The position numbers were made by a program, and so were the translations under genes. Below are positions 37,085 to 45,528 of a stretch of 64,000 nt of DNA, piece after piece (within the stretch, counting starts at the first letter, position 1; every line of letters begins with the position of its first letter). Source of the DNA: Astrobacterium formosum (GTDB lineage: Bacteria; Pseudomonadota; Alphaproteobacteria; Rhizobiales; Xanthobacteraceae); the NCBI GenBank assembly GCA_030848545.1, contig JAVDCA010000027.1:1-64000 (forward strand), given 5' to 3'. The notes under the pieces are model-generated. The model was given only the letters and a program-made list of their open reading frames with translations. It made no database searches and was not told where the DNA came from.

Positions 37085-37173
37085 TATCGAGGAGCGGTGA
37101 CATGCCTGAACGGGCGAACCTGTTCTTGCCTTGTCGCGAACGGGTGCCATCGTCGGTGTGACCGGGTGCGATC

Positions 37174-37752
37174 GTGCGTTTATTGCTGGGCACATTGTTT
37201 GCGTTCATGGTCGCGGCCGTTGTCGGCCTCGGCGGAACATGGACGGCGCTGAACCGGGGTGTCGCCTTCGGCGCCGTCACCATCGGGGCGTGGACCGCGT
37301 GGCCGCGCGCCGGTACCGCCGACATCGATCCCTATGCGCAGGCCGTTGTGGCGCGTTCCGGCGCGCTGCCGGTCGGATTGGGTGATGGCGTCGCCTTCAT
37401 GGCGAGCCACGACGACGCCGGAAAGCCACTCGACGGCCGTTGCGACGTGGTGCTGCGCGGCACGACCCCGCAAGCCCGCTTCTTCACCATCACGCTCTAC
37501 ACGCCCGACGGCGCCCTCATCGCCACGTCGTTGGCGCGTTTGGGCTTCACCAGCCAGGAACTGATCCGCGGCGGCGACGGCTCCATCGAGGTGACCCTGG
37601 CGCCGCGCGCGCGCGCCGGCAACTGGCTCGCCACCGGCGGCGTCGAACGCTACCTGCTGGCGCTGCGGCTCTACGACACCCCGGTCGGCATCGCCACCAG
37701 GGCCGGACGCGAGGCGCCGATGCCCGCCATCATCACAACGGATTGCCCATGA
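37174..37752 (+). CDS. DUF1214 protein
   Basis: 192 aa with an N-terminal membrane anchor or signal (MRLLLGTLFAFMVAAVVGLG), then a DUF1214 beta-sandwich domain (FFTITLYTPDGALIATS, IEVTLAP, RYLLALRLYDTP). GTG start at 37174. Overlaps the next gene by four bases (ATGA), indicating translational coupling. In longer relatives DUF1254 and DUF1214 occur in one protein; here they are two short membrane-anchored proteins in the order 1214-1254. Function unknown. Confidence 0.85.
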   Translation: MRLLLGTLFAFMVAAVVGLGGTWTALNRGVAFGAVTIGAWTAWPRAGTADIDPYAQAVVARSGALPVGLGDGVAFMASHDDAGKPLDGRCDVVLRGTTPQARFFTITLYTPDGALIATSLARLGFTSQELIRGGDGSIEVTLAPRARAGNWLATGGVERYLLALRLYDTPVGIATRAGREAPMPAIITTDCP

Positions 37753-38291
37753 TCCGCTGGCTCCTGTGGCTCCTGGCCGGTCTCCTGCTCGGCGGCGTCG
37801 TTCATCTCGCCTCGATCCTCGTGCTGCCGCACACCGCGATCCAGGACGCCTATTCGCGGCTCTCCGCCGTGACGCCGGTGAATTCCTTCACGATCCTGCC
37901 CGAGGCGAGCCCGGCGGCGGCGGCGGTGCCGTTCATGGATCCGGCCTTCGCGGTCGCGGTGTGCCGGTTCGACCTGTCCGCCGCGCCCATCAATCTCAGC
38001 GTGCCGGTCAGCGCCGCCTATACGTCGGTGACGTTCTACACCCGCCGCGGCGTCGCCTTCTATGCCCTCAACGACCGCGCCGCCGGACGGCGCACCATCG
38101 AGCTCGACCTGATGACCTCGCAGCAGCGCGAAGCCCTTCCAAACGAGGAGGACATCACCGCCGCCGACCGGCTGATCATCGAGGCTCCGACCGCGACCGG
38201 CATGATCGTGACGCGCGCGCTCTCGCCCGAGCCCGGACAGATGGAACGCACCCGCGCCGCGCTCTCGGCGGCACGGTGTCAGCCGCAGTGA
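37749..38291 (+). CDS. DUF1254 protein
   Basis: 180 aa; N-terminal membrane helix (IRWLLWLLAGLLLGGVVHL), then the start of a DUF1254-type domain (DAYSRLSAVTPVNSFTILPE, MDPAFAVAVCRFDLS). It carries only the part of the DUF1254 fold seen in short versions. Coupled to the DUF1214 gene by a 4-base overlap, so the two probably form one complex at the inner-membrane outer face. Confidence 0.85.
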   Translation: MIRWLLWLLAGLLLGGVVHLASILVLPHTAIQDAYSRLSAVTPVNSFTILPEASPAAAAVPFMDPAFAVAVCRFDLSAAPINLSVPVSAAYTSVTFYTRRGVAFYALNDRAAGRRTIELDLMTSQQREALPNEEDITAADRLIIEAPTATGMIVTRALSPEPGQMERTRAALSAARCQPQ

Positions 38292-38326
38292 CGACGCGAA
38301 TAGGCTGAAAGCAATTCATCGGCGTT

Positions 38327-38435
38327 CGTCATTTCGGGACGCCGCGCAAGCGGCGAGCCCGCAATCCATACTCCGCAGCACCGAGGGTTATGGATTCCGG
38401 GCTCGCGGCCTTGCAGGCCGCGCCCCGGAATGACG
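38327..38435. repeat. Dispersed palindromic element (about 109 bp)
   Basis: Outer arms CGTCATTTCGGGACGCCGC and GCGCCCCGGAATGACG pair imperfectly; inner arms GAGCCCGCAATCCATA and TATGGATTCCGGGCTC also pair. Elements of this make are scattered in intergenic space of Bradyrhizobium-like genomes. It lies between convergent genes (DUF1254 gene and the 38459 gene). Confidence 0.7.
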
Positions 38436-38458
38436 AGGTCTGTTCCGGGGACTGCCTC

Positions 38459-39205
38459 TCACTTGGTGATGAGCGGCCTGGCGCCGACCGGGACGACGCC
38501 GGAGCCGGGGGCGCGGCCGACGGCGATCTGGCTCTCGGCGATACGCATGCGCAGAAGCGTCAGCGTGCGCTCGGTCTCGACCGCCATCGGGGCCGGGGTC
38601 GCGATGACGAGCCGTTCGAGGGCAGCCCGATAGGCCTCGGCGCGGTCGAGGAGCGACTGCTGCACCCACTCGACGATCAGGATGTTCTCGGCATTGCGGG
38701 CGACCGCATTGGCGTGCTCGCTGACATTGACATCCACGTAGCCGAGGCTCTTGGCGCGCTTGTCGTCCATGTCGAGGACGCGCCGTGCCGTCATGAAGAA
38801 CGGCGAGATGCGCACCACGTCGTTGCGGATGTCCGTATCGAGTTGCGAGTAGCGCGCCGTCGCCGAGCGATAGGGCGTCACCATCAGGTTCTTCGCATAG
38901 GCGAGCCGGTCGTAATGGGGCCAGCCGGTGAACAGATTGGAGACGCCGTATTCGTTGACGATGGAGAAGAAGCGGGCCCGGTCGAACGGCGGCTCGATCA
39001 GCGGATAGGCGAGATCGCGCAGCTGGCGTTCGTCGTCGGTCAACGGATAGTTCGACGGCTCGCGATAGTTGTCGCGCGCCGCCGTCTGTCCGACCCAGGA
39101 GTGGATGTTGTCGGTGACCAATCCGGGCTTGAGGCGGCCGAGGTCGCCGTTCGGGCATTCTCCGATGCCGAACAGACAGATGAGCAGGGGGACGACCGCG
39201 ATCAC
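38459..39205 (-). CDS. Putative secreted or lipid-anchored conserved protein
   Basis: 248 aa. N-terminus VIAVVPLLICLFGIGEC (GTG start) could be a lipoprotein signal with Cys17, although the preceding residues are not a perfect lipobox. The body is mixed alpha/beta with no recognised motif (SIVNEYGVSNLFTGWPHYDR, LGYVDVNVSEHANAVARNAE). Conserved-looking in Rhizobiales from memory. Overlaps the stop of the upstream 63-codon gene (GTGA), hence coupled. Confidence 0.65.
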   Translation of the reverse strand: MIAVVPLLICLFGIGECPNGDLGRLKPGLVTDNIHSWVGQTAARDNYREPSNYPLTDDERQLRDLAYPLIEPPFDRARFFSIVNEYGVSNLFTGWPHYDRLAYAKNLMVTPYRSATARYSQLDTDIRNDVVRISPFFMTARRVLDMDDKRAKSLGYVDVNVSEHANAVARNAENILIVEWVQQSLLDRAEAYRAALERLVIATPAPMAVETERTLTLLRMRIAESQIAVGRAPGSGVVPVGARPLITK

Positions 39206-39393
39206 GACCGCGTCGCCCGCCGGCGACGCTTGCGCACCGAGGCCGCCGTTCCGGCGAAGCCGTCGGAAGGCTCGTCGTCCTGGTGCTCGATGCGGATGAC
39301 CGGAAGAATGATGATCGTCGCCGATCCTCGCGGCACGCTGGCGGCGGCGCGGGTGATGTGGCGCACTTCAGGGAATGTGATCACTGTTCCCAT
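39202..39393 (-). CDS. Small conserved protein upstream of the lipoprotein-like gene
   Basis: 63 aa, MGTVITFPEVRHITRAAASV ... IIILPVIRIEHQDDEPSDG ... basic tail RKRRRRATRS. A strong site (GGGAGGG) lies before ATG 39393, and its stop overlaps the next start, so it is a genuine, translated gene. No domain is recognised; the basic tail may bind nucleic acid or membrane. Confidence 0.6.
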   Translation of the reverse strand: MGTVITFPEVRHITRAAASVPRGSATIIILPVIRIEHQDDEPSDGFAGTAASVRKRRRRATRS

Positions 39394-39487
39394 GTTTCCC
39401 TCCCCGGCCGGGTGTTGCGATGGCAGTCCATGAGCCGGTGCGTACGATCCAAGGGGGCCGTACGATCCAAAGGTGGATCCGCGATGG

Positions 39488-39502
39488 TTAACGCTCTGCT
39501 AA
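39488..39502 (+). promoter_or_regulatory. CtrA-like box upstream of DUF2336 gene
   Basis: TTAA-CGCTCTG-CTAA, one mismatch to TTAA-N7-TTAA and followed by C as in the consensus, 102 bases upstream of GTG 39605. A direct repeat CGTACGATCCAA (twice) precedes it. Confidence 0.4.
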
Positions 39503-39604
39503 CGCACTCGCGCTATGGTATCGGGTCTGCTACTTAAGGTTTTTCACGCGACGGTTGCGGAACGACCGAAAGTGGCCGGACCCGACCGGAGACGAGGTGA
39601 GCGC

Positions 39605-40459
39605 GTGACCAAGACCAACACCAAGACCAACGTGGAAAAGCTCGAAGAGCTGATCGCCCGCGAGGACGGGCGCGGCGTCGATATCCGGTCGATGGCGATG
39701 CGCATGCTGACCGACGCCTATGTGGACGCCGTCGATCTCAGTCCCGAGGATGAGGCTCAATACGTGGAGATCGCGTCGCGCCTGATCGACGAGGTCGATG
39801 CCGCGACCCGGGAGACGGTCGCCGCCAGGCTGCGCACCTGCCCGCGCGTGCCGTCCGCTCTCGCGGCACGGCTCGACGTTCGGACAGAGCCCGTCGACGA
39901 CGACGCGAACACCGGACGACGGTTCTTCACCGCCGATGCCGGCGAACGCCGCCGCATTCTCGCCGAGCTCGACGCCGCCGAGGCGACACCACCGCCCGGC
40001 GATGCTCCCCGTGTCATCGCCAGCCTGGAGCAGTCGGCCCTCGCCGGCCACCCCGGCGAATTCATCCGCGAACTCGAGCGCAGCCTGCGGCTGCCGCGCG
40101 AGACCGCCGAACGCATCGTCAACGATCTCGGCGGCGAACCGATGGTGGTCGCCGCCCGCGCCCTCGGCATGCCGCTCGCGGTGCTGCAGCGCATCCTCAT
40201 GTTCGTCAATCCGGCGATCGGCCATTCGGTCCGGCGCGTCTACGACTTGTCCGACCTTTACGAACTGGTGACGCCCGCGGCCGCGCGCCGGCTCGTCGCC
40301 GCCTGGCGGCCGACGTCCGCGGGTGATCGCCCCGCCCCATCCCGGCCGGCACCCGAGCCGCGCTCCTTTGAAGACAGCCTGCGCGCCGCCGCATCCTCCC
40401 GGCCATTCGGCCGGAAGCCCGCGGTATCGACGCCACGCAAGATTCAGCGCACCACCTGA
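39605..40459 (+). CDS. DUF2336 protein
   Basis: 284 aa helical protein of the alphaproteobacterial DUF2336 family (HEAT-like helices; LEELIAREDGRGVDIRSMAM at the start, AERIVNDLGGEPMVVAARAL in the middle). GTG 39605 with GAGGTGA upstream is taken; a longer frame to 39515 lacks a site. The C-terminal 50 residues are Pro/Arg-rich. Function unknown; the family is often near cell-cycle and motility genes. Its end overlaps the convergent DUF1491 gene by 16 bases. Confidence 0.85.
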   Translation: MTKTNTKTNVEKLEELIAREDGRGVDIRSMAMRMLTDAYVDAVDLSPEDEAQYVEIASRLIDEVDAATRETVAARLRTCPRVPSALAARLDVRTEPVDDDANTGRRFFTADAGERRRILAELDAAEATPPPGDAPRVIASLEQSALAGHPGEFIRELERSLRLPRETAERIVNDLGGEPMVVAARALGMPLAVLQRILMFVNPAIGHSVRRVYDLSDLYELVTPAAARRLVAAWRPTSAGDRPAPSRPAPEPRSFEDSLRAAASSRPFGRKPAVSTPRKIQRTT

Positions 40460-40791
40460 TCGAGGAAGTGCCGCCCCTGGCGGTCTTCGATCTCGACGAT
40501 CCAGACGTCGGGATCGAACTTGATCTCACGGGTGAGGAACGCCTCCACGGCCGCTTCGTCGGCCGGCAGAGGATCGAGGCACGCCACGAAGGCGCGGTCG
40601 GCCGGTTGGGCCTCGTCGAACGCCGATTGCGGCGCCGGCCCATAGAGATCGGCTGAGCCGTCGAGACGGTTGATCTTGATGAATATGGCGCCGGCGTCCT
40701 CGGCGCCGCGCCGACGCACGGCCCCATAGGCCCCACCGCCTTCGCAGCGGCGCACATAGGCCGCAACCCACAGTCCCGACTTCAACCGCAT
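40444..40791 (-). CDS. DUF1491 protein
   Basis: 115 aa. Matches the DUF1491 pattern MRLKSGLWVAAYVRRCEGGG ... GAIFIKINRLDG ... LYGPAPQ ... EIKFDPDVWIVEIEDRQGR. Cytoplasmic, function unknown, confined mainly to Alphaproteobacteria. ATG 40791 is used although the frame is open upstream, because the family begins MRLKS. Terminal codons overlap the DUF2336 gene on the other strand. Confidence 0.9.
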   Translation of the reverse strand: MRLKSGLWVAAYVRRCEGGGAYGAVRRRGAEDAGAIFIKINRLDGSADLYGPAPQSAFDEAQPADRAFVACLDPLPADEAAVEAFLTREIKFDPDVWIVEIEDRQGRHFLDQVVR

Positions 40792-40933
40792 GGCAGTCTC
40801 GCTTTCCGCGCCGACGGCACTTGCGACCTCGCGGGTCGATTCGGCAAGCACCGGCGGACCGGCGTTGTGACTGCAGTGGTGTGGCAATGCCAAGGCGGCG
40901 CGCCGCCGCGATCTCAGTGATCGGCTCGGTTTT

Positions 40934-40984
40934 CGTGCCCCGGGCGCGCTGCAGCATGCAATGCTGCGCCGCGCCCGGGGCACG
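40934..40984. repeat. Long near-perfect inverted repeat (24-bp arms)
   Basis: Arms of 24 bases (40934-40957 and 40961-40984) with two mismatches and a 3-base loop (GCA). The core is GTGCCCCGGGCGCG. No T-run follows on either side, so it is a dispersed palindrome of the Bradyrhizobium type that may also terminate transcription of the peptidoglycan-binding gene ending at 41012. Confidence 0.85.
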
Positions 40985-41011
40985 ATGCCGTAGTAATCTC
41001 GCGGAAGCGTA

Positions 41012-41866
41012 TCACTCGAGCGGCCGGCCCGACATGGTGCCGAGTTCGCGCACCAGCCGTTCCGACAGCTGGCCGGTGACGGGCATGTTGCGACCGCGCT
41101 CGAAACGCTCGATGGCGGCCCGCGTCTCGGGGTCGTAGATTCCCGTAGGCCTGACCTGGCCATAGCCGAAATCGCCGAGCACCCGCTGCACCGCCACGAG
41201 CTGCCGCGCCGGGGTCGGAACCGGCGGTGCCGGCGGCACGGTGGGAGGCGGCGACGGCTGTGCGGCCGGGGTGATCAGTTCGGCGATCGCGTCGCGGCGC
41301 GGCGCCGGTTGCGGCAGCGGCGTCTTCGCCTTGGCGGGAGCGTGCATGATCGCCTGCAGCGTCGCTTCGCTCATCTCGCCGCCGATCTTGACGCCGCTCG
41401 CCTGTTCGAACTCGCGCAGCGCCGCATCGGTCCTGGCGCCATAGATGCCGTCGACGGCGCCGTCGTAGTAGCCGCGGCGGGCGAGCTCGCGCTGTATGTC
41501 GGTGATGATATCGCCGCGCGTGCGCGTGGCCGCCTGCGGCGGCAATGACGATGTCGAGGTCGGCGCCGGCGCCACCTCGCGGCGTCCGACATCGACGGCG
41601 GACGGGCGCGGGCGCGGCATGGCGATGGCGCCGGTGGGCTCGCTCGCGGCGACCGGCGAGCGGACGGCGAACAGAGGCGCCGGATGCGGGCCCGGCTGCA
41701 GGAACAAGCCGTTGACCACGATCGCGGTCATCGCCCCGGCGGCGGCGACGACGAGGAACGAATCGCGCGGATTGCGGACCACGAGACGCCACCACAACGG
41801 CCGGCCCGAGCGCGGCGCGTCGTCTTCATCGTCAACTACTGGGCGTCGCAAGGCTTGACTACGCAC
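41012..41866 (-). CDS. Membrane-anchored peptidoglycan-binding protein with two PG_binding_1 domains
   Basis: 284 aa. One membrane helix (about residues 36-56, SFLVVAAAGAMTAIVVNGLF), a Pro/Ala linker, then two PG_binding_1 repeats: IQRELARRGYYDGAVDGIYG (about 124-143) and VQRVLGDFGYGQVRPTGIYD (about 224-243), separated by a proline stretch. The GTG start at 41866 overlaps the stop of the histidine kinase gene by eight bases, so the two are co-translated. The pairing suggests envelope sensing linked to the kinase. Confidence 0.88.
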   Translation of the reverse strand: MRSQALRRPVVDDEDDAPRSGRPLWWRLVVRNPRDSFLVVAAAGAMTAIVVNGLFLQPGPHPAPLFAVRSPVAASEPTGAIAMPRPRPSAVDVGRREVAPAPTSTSSLPPQAATRTRGDIITDIQRELARRGYYDGAVDGIYGARTDAALREFEQASGVKIGGEMSEATLQAIMHAPAKAKTPLPQPAPRRDAIAELITPAAQPSPPPTVPPAPPVPTPARQLVAVQRVLGDFGYGQVRPTGIYDPETRAAIERFERGRNMPVTGQLSERLVRELGTMSGRPLE

Positions 41867-43679
41867 TCTTCTTCACCGGCATCGTTTCTTCCGTCAGCAC
41901 GGCGGCAAAGCCGTCCGCGTGGCGGATGATGTTGGACTGGATGGTCTCGCTCCTGGCACGCTCACAGTCGAGCGGAAGCCGAACCGTGATGCGGGTTCCC
42001 TCCCCGAGCCGGCTGTCGATGGCGACGTCGCCGCCGTGCAGGGACGCGAGCCCCTTGACGATCGACAGGCCCAGACCGGTGCCGTCGTGGCGGCGGTCGT
42101 AGGAACCGCGCGCCTGGAAGAACGGGCTGCCGATGCGCGGCAGGTCCTCGGCACCGATGCCGATGCCGGTATCGGCGACAGCGATCGCGATCATCGTCCC
42201 CTCCACCTCGGCGGTGACCTTCACCCGTCCGCCAGCGTCGGTGAACTTGATGGCATTGGAGAGGAGATTGAGCAAGATCTGCTTGAGGGCCCGCTTGTCG
42301 GCGACGATCTCCGGCAATGTCTCGGAAACGTGCATGGATAGTTCGATGCCGGCCTCACGCGCCTTCAAGGCGAGGAGATCGCAGCAATTGCCGATCGCGC
42401 CGGCGAGCCCGAACGGCTCGGGGCGGATATCGAACTCGCCGGTGTCAAGCTTCGACATGTCGAGAATTCCGTTCACCACCGCCAAGAGATGATTGCCGGA
42501 ATCGTTGATCAGTTGGGCGTATTCGCGGCGGCGGGCGCCGTCGAGGCGCATCTCTTTTTCGTTCACCAGCATATCGGAGAAGCCGATGATGGCGTTGAGC
42601 GGCGTGCGCAGTTCGTGGCTCATGGTGGCGAGAAAGCGGCCCTTGGCATCGTTGGCACGCTCGGCCTCCCGCCGCGCCTCCTCGACCGACTGCTCCTGGA
42701 TCTTGCGCGCGGTGACGTCGCGCATCACCGCGACCACCTCGCGGGCACCAAGCGTCACGGTCTCGCCGACGGCATGCCCGAGCGGTCGGCAGCGCATTTC
42801 GATCCAGATGAAGCGAACCGTGCCGTCGGCGTCGTCGCGGCGGACGCGGAATTCGACCGGATGCTCCTCGCCCTGGGCCGAGGCGTCGGAGAGCGCGGTC
42901 AGATAGGCAGGCCGGTCGGCGACATGGACGCGGTCGAACAGGCCGTGGCCCTTCAATTCGGCGGCGGTGGCGCCGAACATCGCCTCGGCGGCCGGCGAAA
43001 TGAACAGCACGGTGCCGTTCCTGCCATGGCGCGCGATGACGTCGGTCATGTTGCAGGCGAGCAGGCGGTAGCGGTCCTCCTCGGCATAGAGGAGCCAGAA
43101 GCTCGTGCGCGCCAGCGACTCGGCTCCGAGCGCGAGACCGGTCGCATAGAGGGAAGCCGAAATGACGCCGAGCGCGGCGAGCGCTGCCTGGCTGTGCTCG
43201 GCCGGCGCCGGCAGGAGATCGTAGGCGCCACACAGGACGAGGAGCGCGGCGGCGGCGAGTACCAGCGTCGAGGCGACCGCGACGACCCGGCGCGACGCCG
43301 ACAACGCCGCCTCAAGCGGCACGATGACGAACCAGATGGCCGCGAAGGAGCCGATGCCGCCGGTCTTGGCCGCCACCATGGTGACGAGACCGGTCAGCGC
43401 GAGGGAAGAGAGAACGTGCGCGCTCTCGAACTTGCCGGTGCGGGAGAGGAAATAGGCGGTCAGGATCGGCGCGATCAGCCAGGCGAATACCGCCACCTCC
43501 AGAAGGCTCGGAACGCCGCGCATCGCCAGATAGGCCGGCAGGGTCGCCAGCGCGGCGAGGCTGCCGAGCAGCCGCGGGGCGATGAAAGCGCGATGGCGTG
43601 CCGACGTCAGCGCGTCCGTCTGCACCGACGGATGCACCTGTGCGTCGACATAGTCGCGTATGGATGCGAGCAGTTTCAA
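41859..43679 (-). CDS. PAS-domain membrane histidine kinase
   Basis: 606 aa. About six membrane helices in residues 30-190, PAS domain about 205-325 (VLFISPAAEAMFG), then HisKA with phospho-His in FLATMSHELRTPLNAIIGFS and HATPase with NLLSNAIKFTD, DTGIGI and GTGLGLSIVKGL. No receiver domain, so a separate response regulator must exist; none is in the window. The PleC/DivJ-like look of the HisKA suggests, without proof, the DivK/CtrA branch. A TTAA-N7-CTAA box is 74 bases upstream. Confidence 0.92.
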   Translation of the reverse strand: MKLLASIRDYVDAQVHPSVQTDALTSARHRAFIAPRLLGSLAALATLPAYLAMRGVPSLLEVAVFAWLIAPILTAYFLSRTGKFESAHVLSSLALTGLVTMVAAKTGGIGSFAAIWFVIVPLEAALSASRRVVAVASTLVLAAAALLVLCGAYDLLPAPAEHSQAALAALGVISASLYATGLALGAESLARTSFWLLYAEEDRYRLLACNMTDVIARHGRNGTVLFISPAAEAMFGATAAELKGHGLFDRVHVADRPAYLTALSDASAQGEEHPVEFRVRRDDADGTVRFIWIEMRCRPLGHAVGETVTLGAREVVAVMRDVTARKIQEQSVEEARREAERANDAKGRFLATMSHELRTPLNAIIGFSDMLVNEKEMRLDGARRREYAQLINDSGNHLLAVVNGILDMSKLDTGEFDIRPEPFGLAGAIGNCCDLLALKAREAGIELSMHVSETLPEIVADKRALKQILLNLLSNAIKFTDAGGRVKVTAEVEGTMIAIAVADTGIGIGAEDLPRIGSPFFQARGSYDRRHDGTGLGLSIVKGLASLHGGDVAIDSRLGEGTRITVRLPLDCERARSETIQSNIIRHADGFAAVLTEETMPVKKSA

Positions 43680-43752
43680 AGTGCGTCCCGATCTTTCGCC
43701 GGCCCCGATGACGGCGCCTTCCCGTGTCCCGGCGGATCGTCGCAGAGGTGTT

Positions 43753-43767
43753 TTAAGCGAACGCTAA
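43753..43767. promoter_or_regulatory. CtrA-like box upstream of histidine kinase gene
   Basis: TTAA-GCGAACG-CTAA, one mismatch from the CtrA consensus, 74 bases upstream of the kinase ATG. Confidence 0.4.
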
Positions 43768-43841
43768 GGCAAGCAGCACCGCACTGCGTACAATTCGACT
43801 AATCGGGCAAGTCGTTCATTCACCACGCCGCATTCGCGAGC

Positions 43842-43917
43842 CATGGTGAACGCAACGTTGCATGGTGAACGACAGGTTGATTGGTGAACAACGGGTTGAT
43901 TGGTGAACGCTTCGTTG
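43842..43917. repeat. Four 19-bp direct repeats (iteron-like)
   Basis: Four contiguous 19-bp units: CATGGTGAACGCAACGTTG, CATGGTGAACGACAGGTTG, ATTGGTGAACAACGGGTTG and ATTGGTGAACGCTTCGTTG. The conserved core is TGGTGAAC...GTTG. An inverted half-copy (GTTCATTCACCACG) lies at 43814-43827. Located between the kinase gene and the DUF5330 gene; noncoding. Confidence 0.8.
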
Positions 43918-43965
43918 CCGTTGGAGAGATCGCATGTTGCACGGCGTTATTTCTCGCCGCAGCTT

Positions 43966-44178
43966 GCTCCCTCTCCCCGCCGAACTCGGGCCTGCCCGCG
44001 TTCGGCAATCAATAGTGTCGAAGTCGGGCAGGCCCGACTTCGATGGGGAGGGGGTTGGGGTGAGGCGGCTCCGGCGCCGCGATCATGCACAACGTCCGGC
44101 ATGGCGACCGTCTCGCCCGCGACTCGCTTCGCTTCCCCCTCACCCCGACCCTCACCCCAAATGGGGAGAGGGAGAAGG
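43966..44178. repeat. Composite dispersed repeat of CTCTCCCC/GGGGAGAG type
   Basis: Outer arms CTCCCTCTCCCC and GGGGAGAGGGAG. It includes an inner inverted repeat TCGGGCCTGCCCG...CGGGCAGGCCCGA, a second GGGGAGGGGGTTGGGGTGAG, and its inverse CTCACCCCGACCCTCACCCC. Typical non-coding, noisy, repeat-rich intergenic sequence of Rhizobiales. The open frames reported over it are not genes. Confidence 0.7.
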
Positions 44179-44407
44179 AAAGCCGTGCCGCGTGCGGTCG
44201 ACCTGCGCCGGCAATCATGCCCGCAATGATCGCCGCGAATCGCGATCATTCAAATTGTCGGAAAATTCGCTGAAAATTCGCCGCGCATTTGCCGAAAATC
44301 CTCGCCCCGCATCGAACCGCACTTTCAAGCGTCGGTGGTAGGTTCGCCGCACTGGGGAAACAACAATCATGGGGATGTGGGAGATGATCATGATGTGAGG
44401 CAGGGTC

Positions 44408-44848
44408 ATGTTCTTCCTCTTGCGAGTTACATTCTGGCTGTGCGTCGTTCTCGCACTGCTGCCGACCGGCGGGTCGAAGCAGTCCGACAACACACGGGCG
44501 CAGCAGGCCCAGAAGAGCGACATCTCCGCCGTCGAGGCCTTCTCGGCCGCAGCGGCGACCGTGTCCGACATGCGCCACTTCTGTGAGCGCCAGCCGGATG
44601 CCTGCGTACTCGGTTCGCAGGCAGCCGTTGCGTTCGGCCAGCGTGCGCAGGCCGGCGCCCACATGGTCTACGAGTTCATCAACGAGCGCCTGGCTCCGCA
44701 GGAGACCGGCAGCGTCGCTTCCCGTCCGGCGGGACTGAAGAGCGCGGTGCCGGCCGTCAAGGCCTCGCAGAACACGTTGACGCCCAACGATCTCGTCACT
44801 CCGTGGCGCGCGCCCATAAAAGATGCGCCCGGCCGCAAACAGGTCTGA
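44408..44848 (+). CDS. DUF5330 protein
   Basis: 146 aa; starts MFFLLRVTFWLCVVLALLP, a membrane helix, then DISAVEAFSAAAATVSDMRHFC and two further Cys (CERQPDACVLGSQAA) that may form a disulfide outside the inner membrane. Matches the DUF5330 pattern. Its tail is polar, ending RKQV. No close functional link to SufE downstream. Confidence 0.85.
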   Translation: MFFLLRVTFWLCVVLALLPTGGSKQSDNTRAQQAQKSDISAVEAFSAAAATVSDMRHFCERQPDACVLGSQAAVAFGQRAQAGAHMVYEFINERLAPQETGSVASRPAGLKSAVPAVKASQNTLTPNDLVTPWRAPIKDAPGRKQV

Positions 44849-45051
44849 CCGAATTCGATCACAAGTCTGTCGAGCCACATATGTTGAACCTCCGGCCTTG
44901 CTTTGGCCGAGGCCGGTGCGCGGTCCCCCTGCCCGACTCGCGCCCGGCCTTTTTCTTTTCGTCGCCGGTGTTTCACCGCCGCTGAAGCCGCTATATGTCA
45001 CCAAGGGCCCGGCATCGGCCGGTCTGCCCGAAGCGAGCCGCGGAACCCGGA

Positions 45052-45522
45052 ATGACTGCAACCGGAACGACCAGAACCGGAACGAATGAAGCCGGAACGA
45101 CCATCGACGAGATGCTCGACAATTTCTCCCTGCTCGACGACTGGGAAGACCGCTACCGCTACATCATCGAGCTGGGCCATACTTTGGCACCACTGCCGGA
45201 GGCGGCGCATACGGACACCAACAAGGTCCAGGGCTGCGCCAGCCAGGTGTGGCTGACGACGGCGATCGAGCCGGGAAGCGGTGGCCCGGTGCTGCGCTTT
45301 GTCGGCGACAGCGACGCCCACATCGTCCGCGGCCTGATCGCCATCCTGTTCGCGGTCTATTCGGGCAAATCCGCCCGCGACATCCTGGCGACCGACGCCG
45401 TCGCGATCTTCGAGCGGCTGGGCTTGCGCGACCATCTCACGCCCCAGCGCTCCAACGGCCTGCGCTCCATGGTGGAGCGCATCCGCGCCGACGCCCGCGC
45501 GGCGCTCGCGGAAGCCGTGTAG
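45052..45522 (+). CDS. sufE: Cysteine desulfuration protein SufE
   Basis: 156 aa. Accepts persulfide sulfur from SufS and passes it to the SufBCD scaffold. Catalytic Cys in KVQGCASQVWL; also DNFSLLDDWEDRYRYIIELG and GKSARDIL. ATG 45052 is used; an alternative at 45112 (MLDNFSLL) is possible because the first 20 residues are Thr/Gly-rich and variable. No other suf gene adjacent. Confidence 0.9.
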   Translation: MTATGTTRTGTNEAGTTIDEMLDNFSLLDDWEDRYRYIIELGHTLAPLPEAAHTDTNKVQGCASQVWLTTAIEPGSGGPVLRFVGDSDAHIVRGLIAILFAVYSGKSARDILATDAVAIFERLGLRDHLTPQRSNGLRSMVERIRADARAALAEAV

Positions 45523-45528
45523 GCCACC

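Noticed and set aside
34655-37195. An 846-codon minus-strand frame over the PBP gene
   Set aside because: Antisense shadow; the plus-strand frame has all GT51 and transpeptidase motifs.
43920-44350. Short proline/arginine-rich frames over the composite repeat
   Set aside because: They translate inverted-repeat sequence on both strands and have no family.
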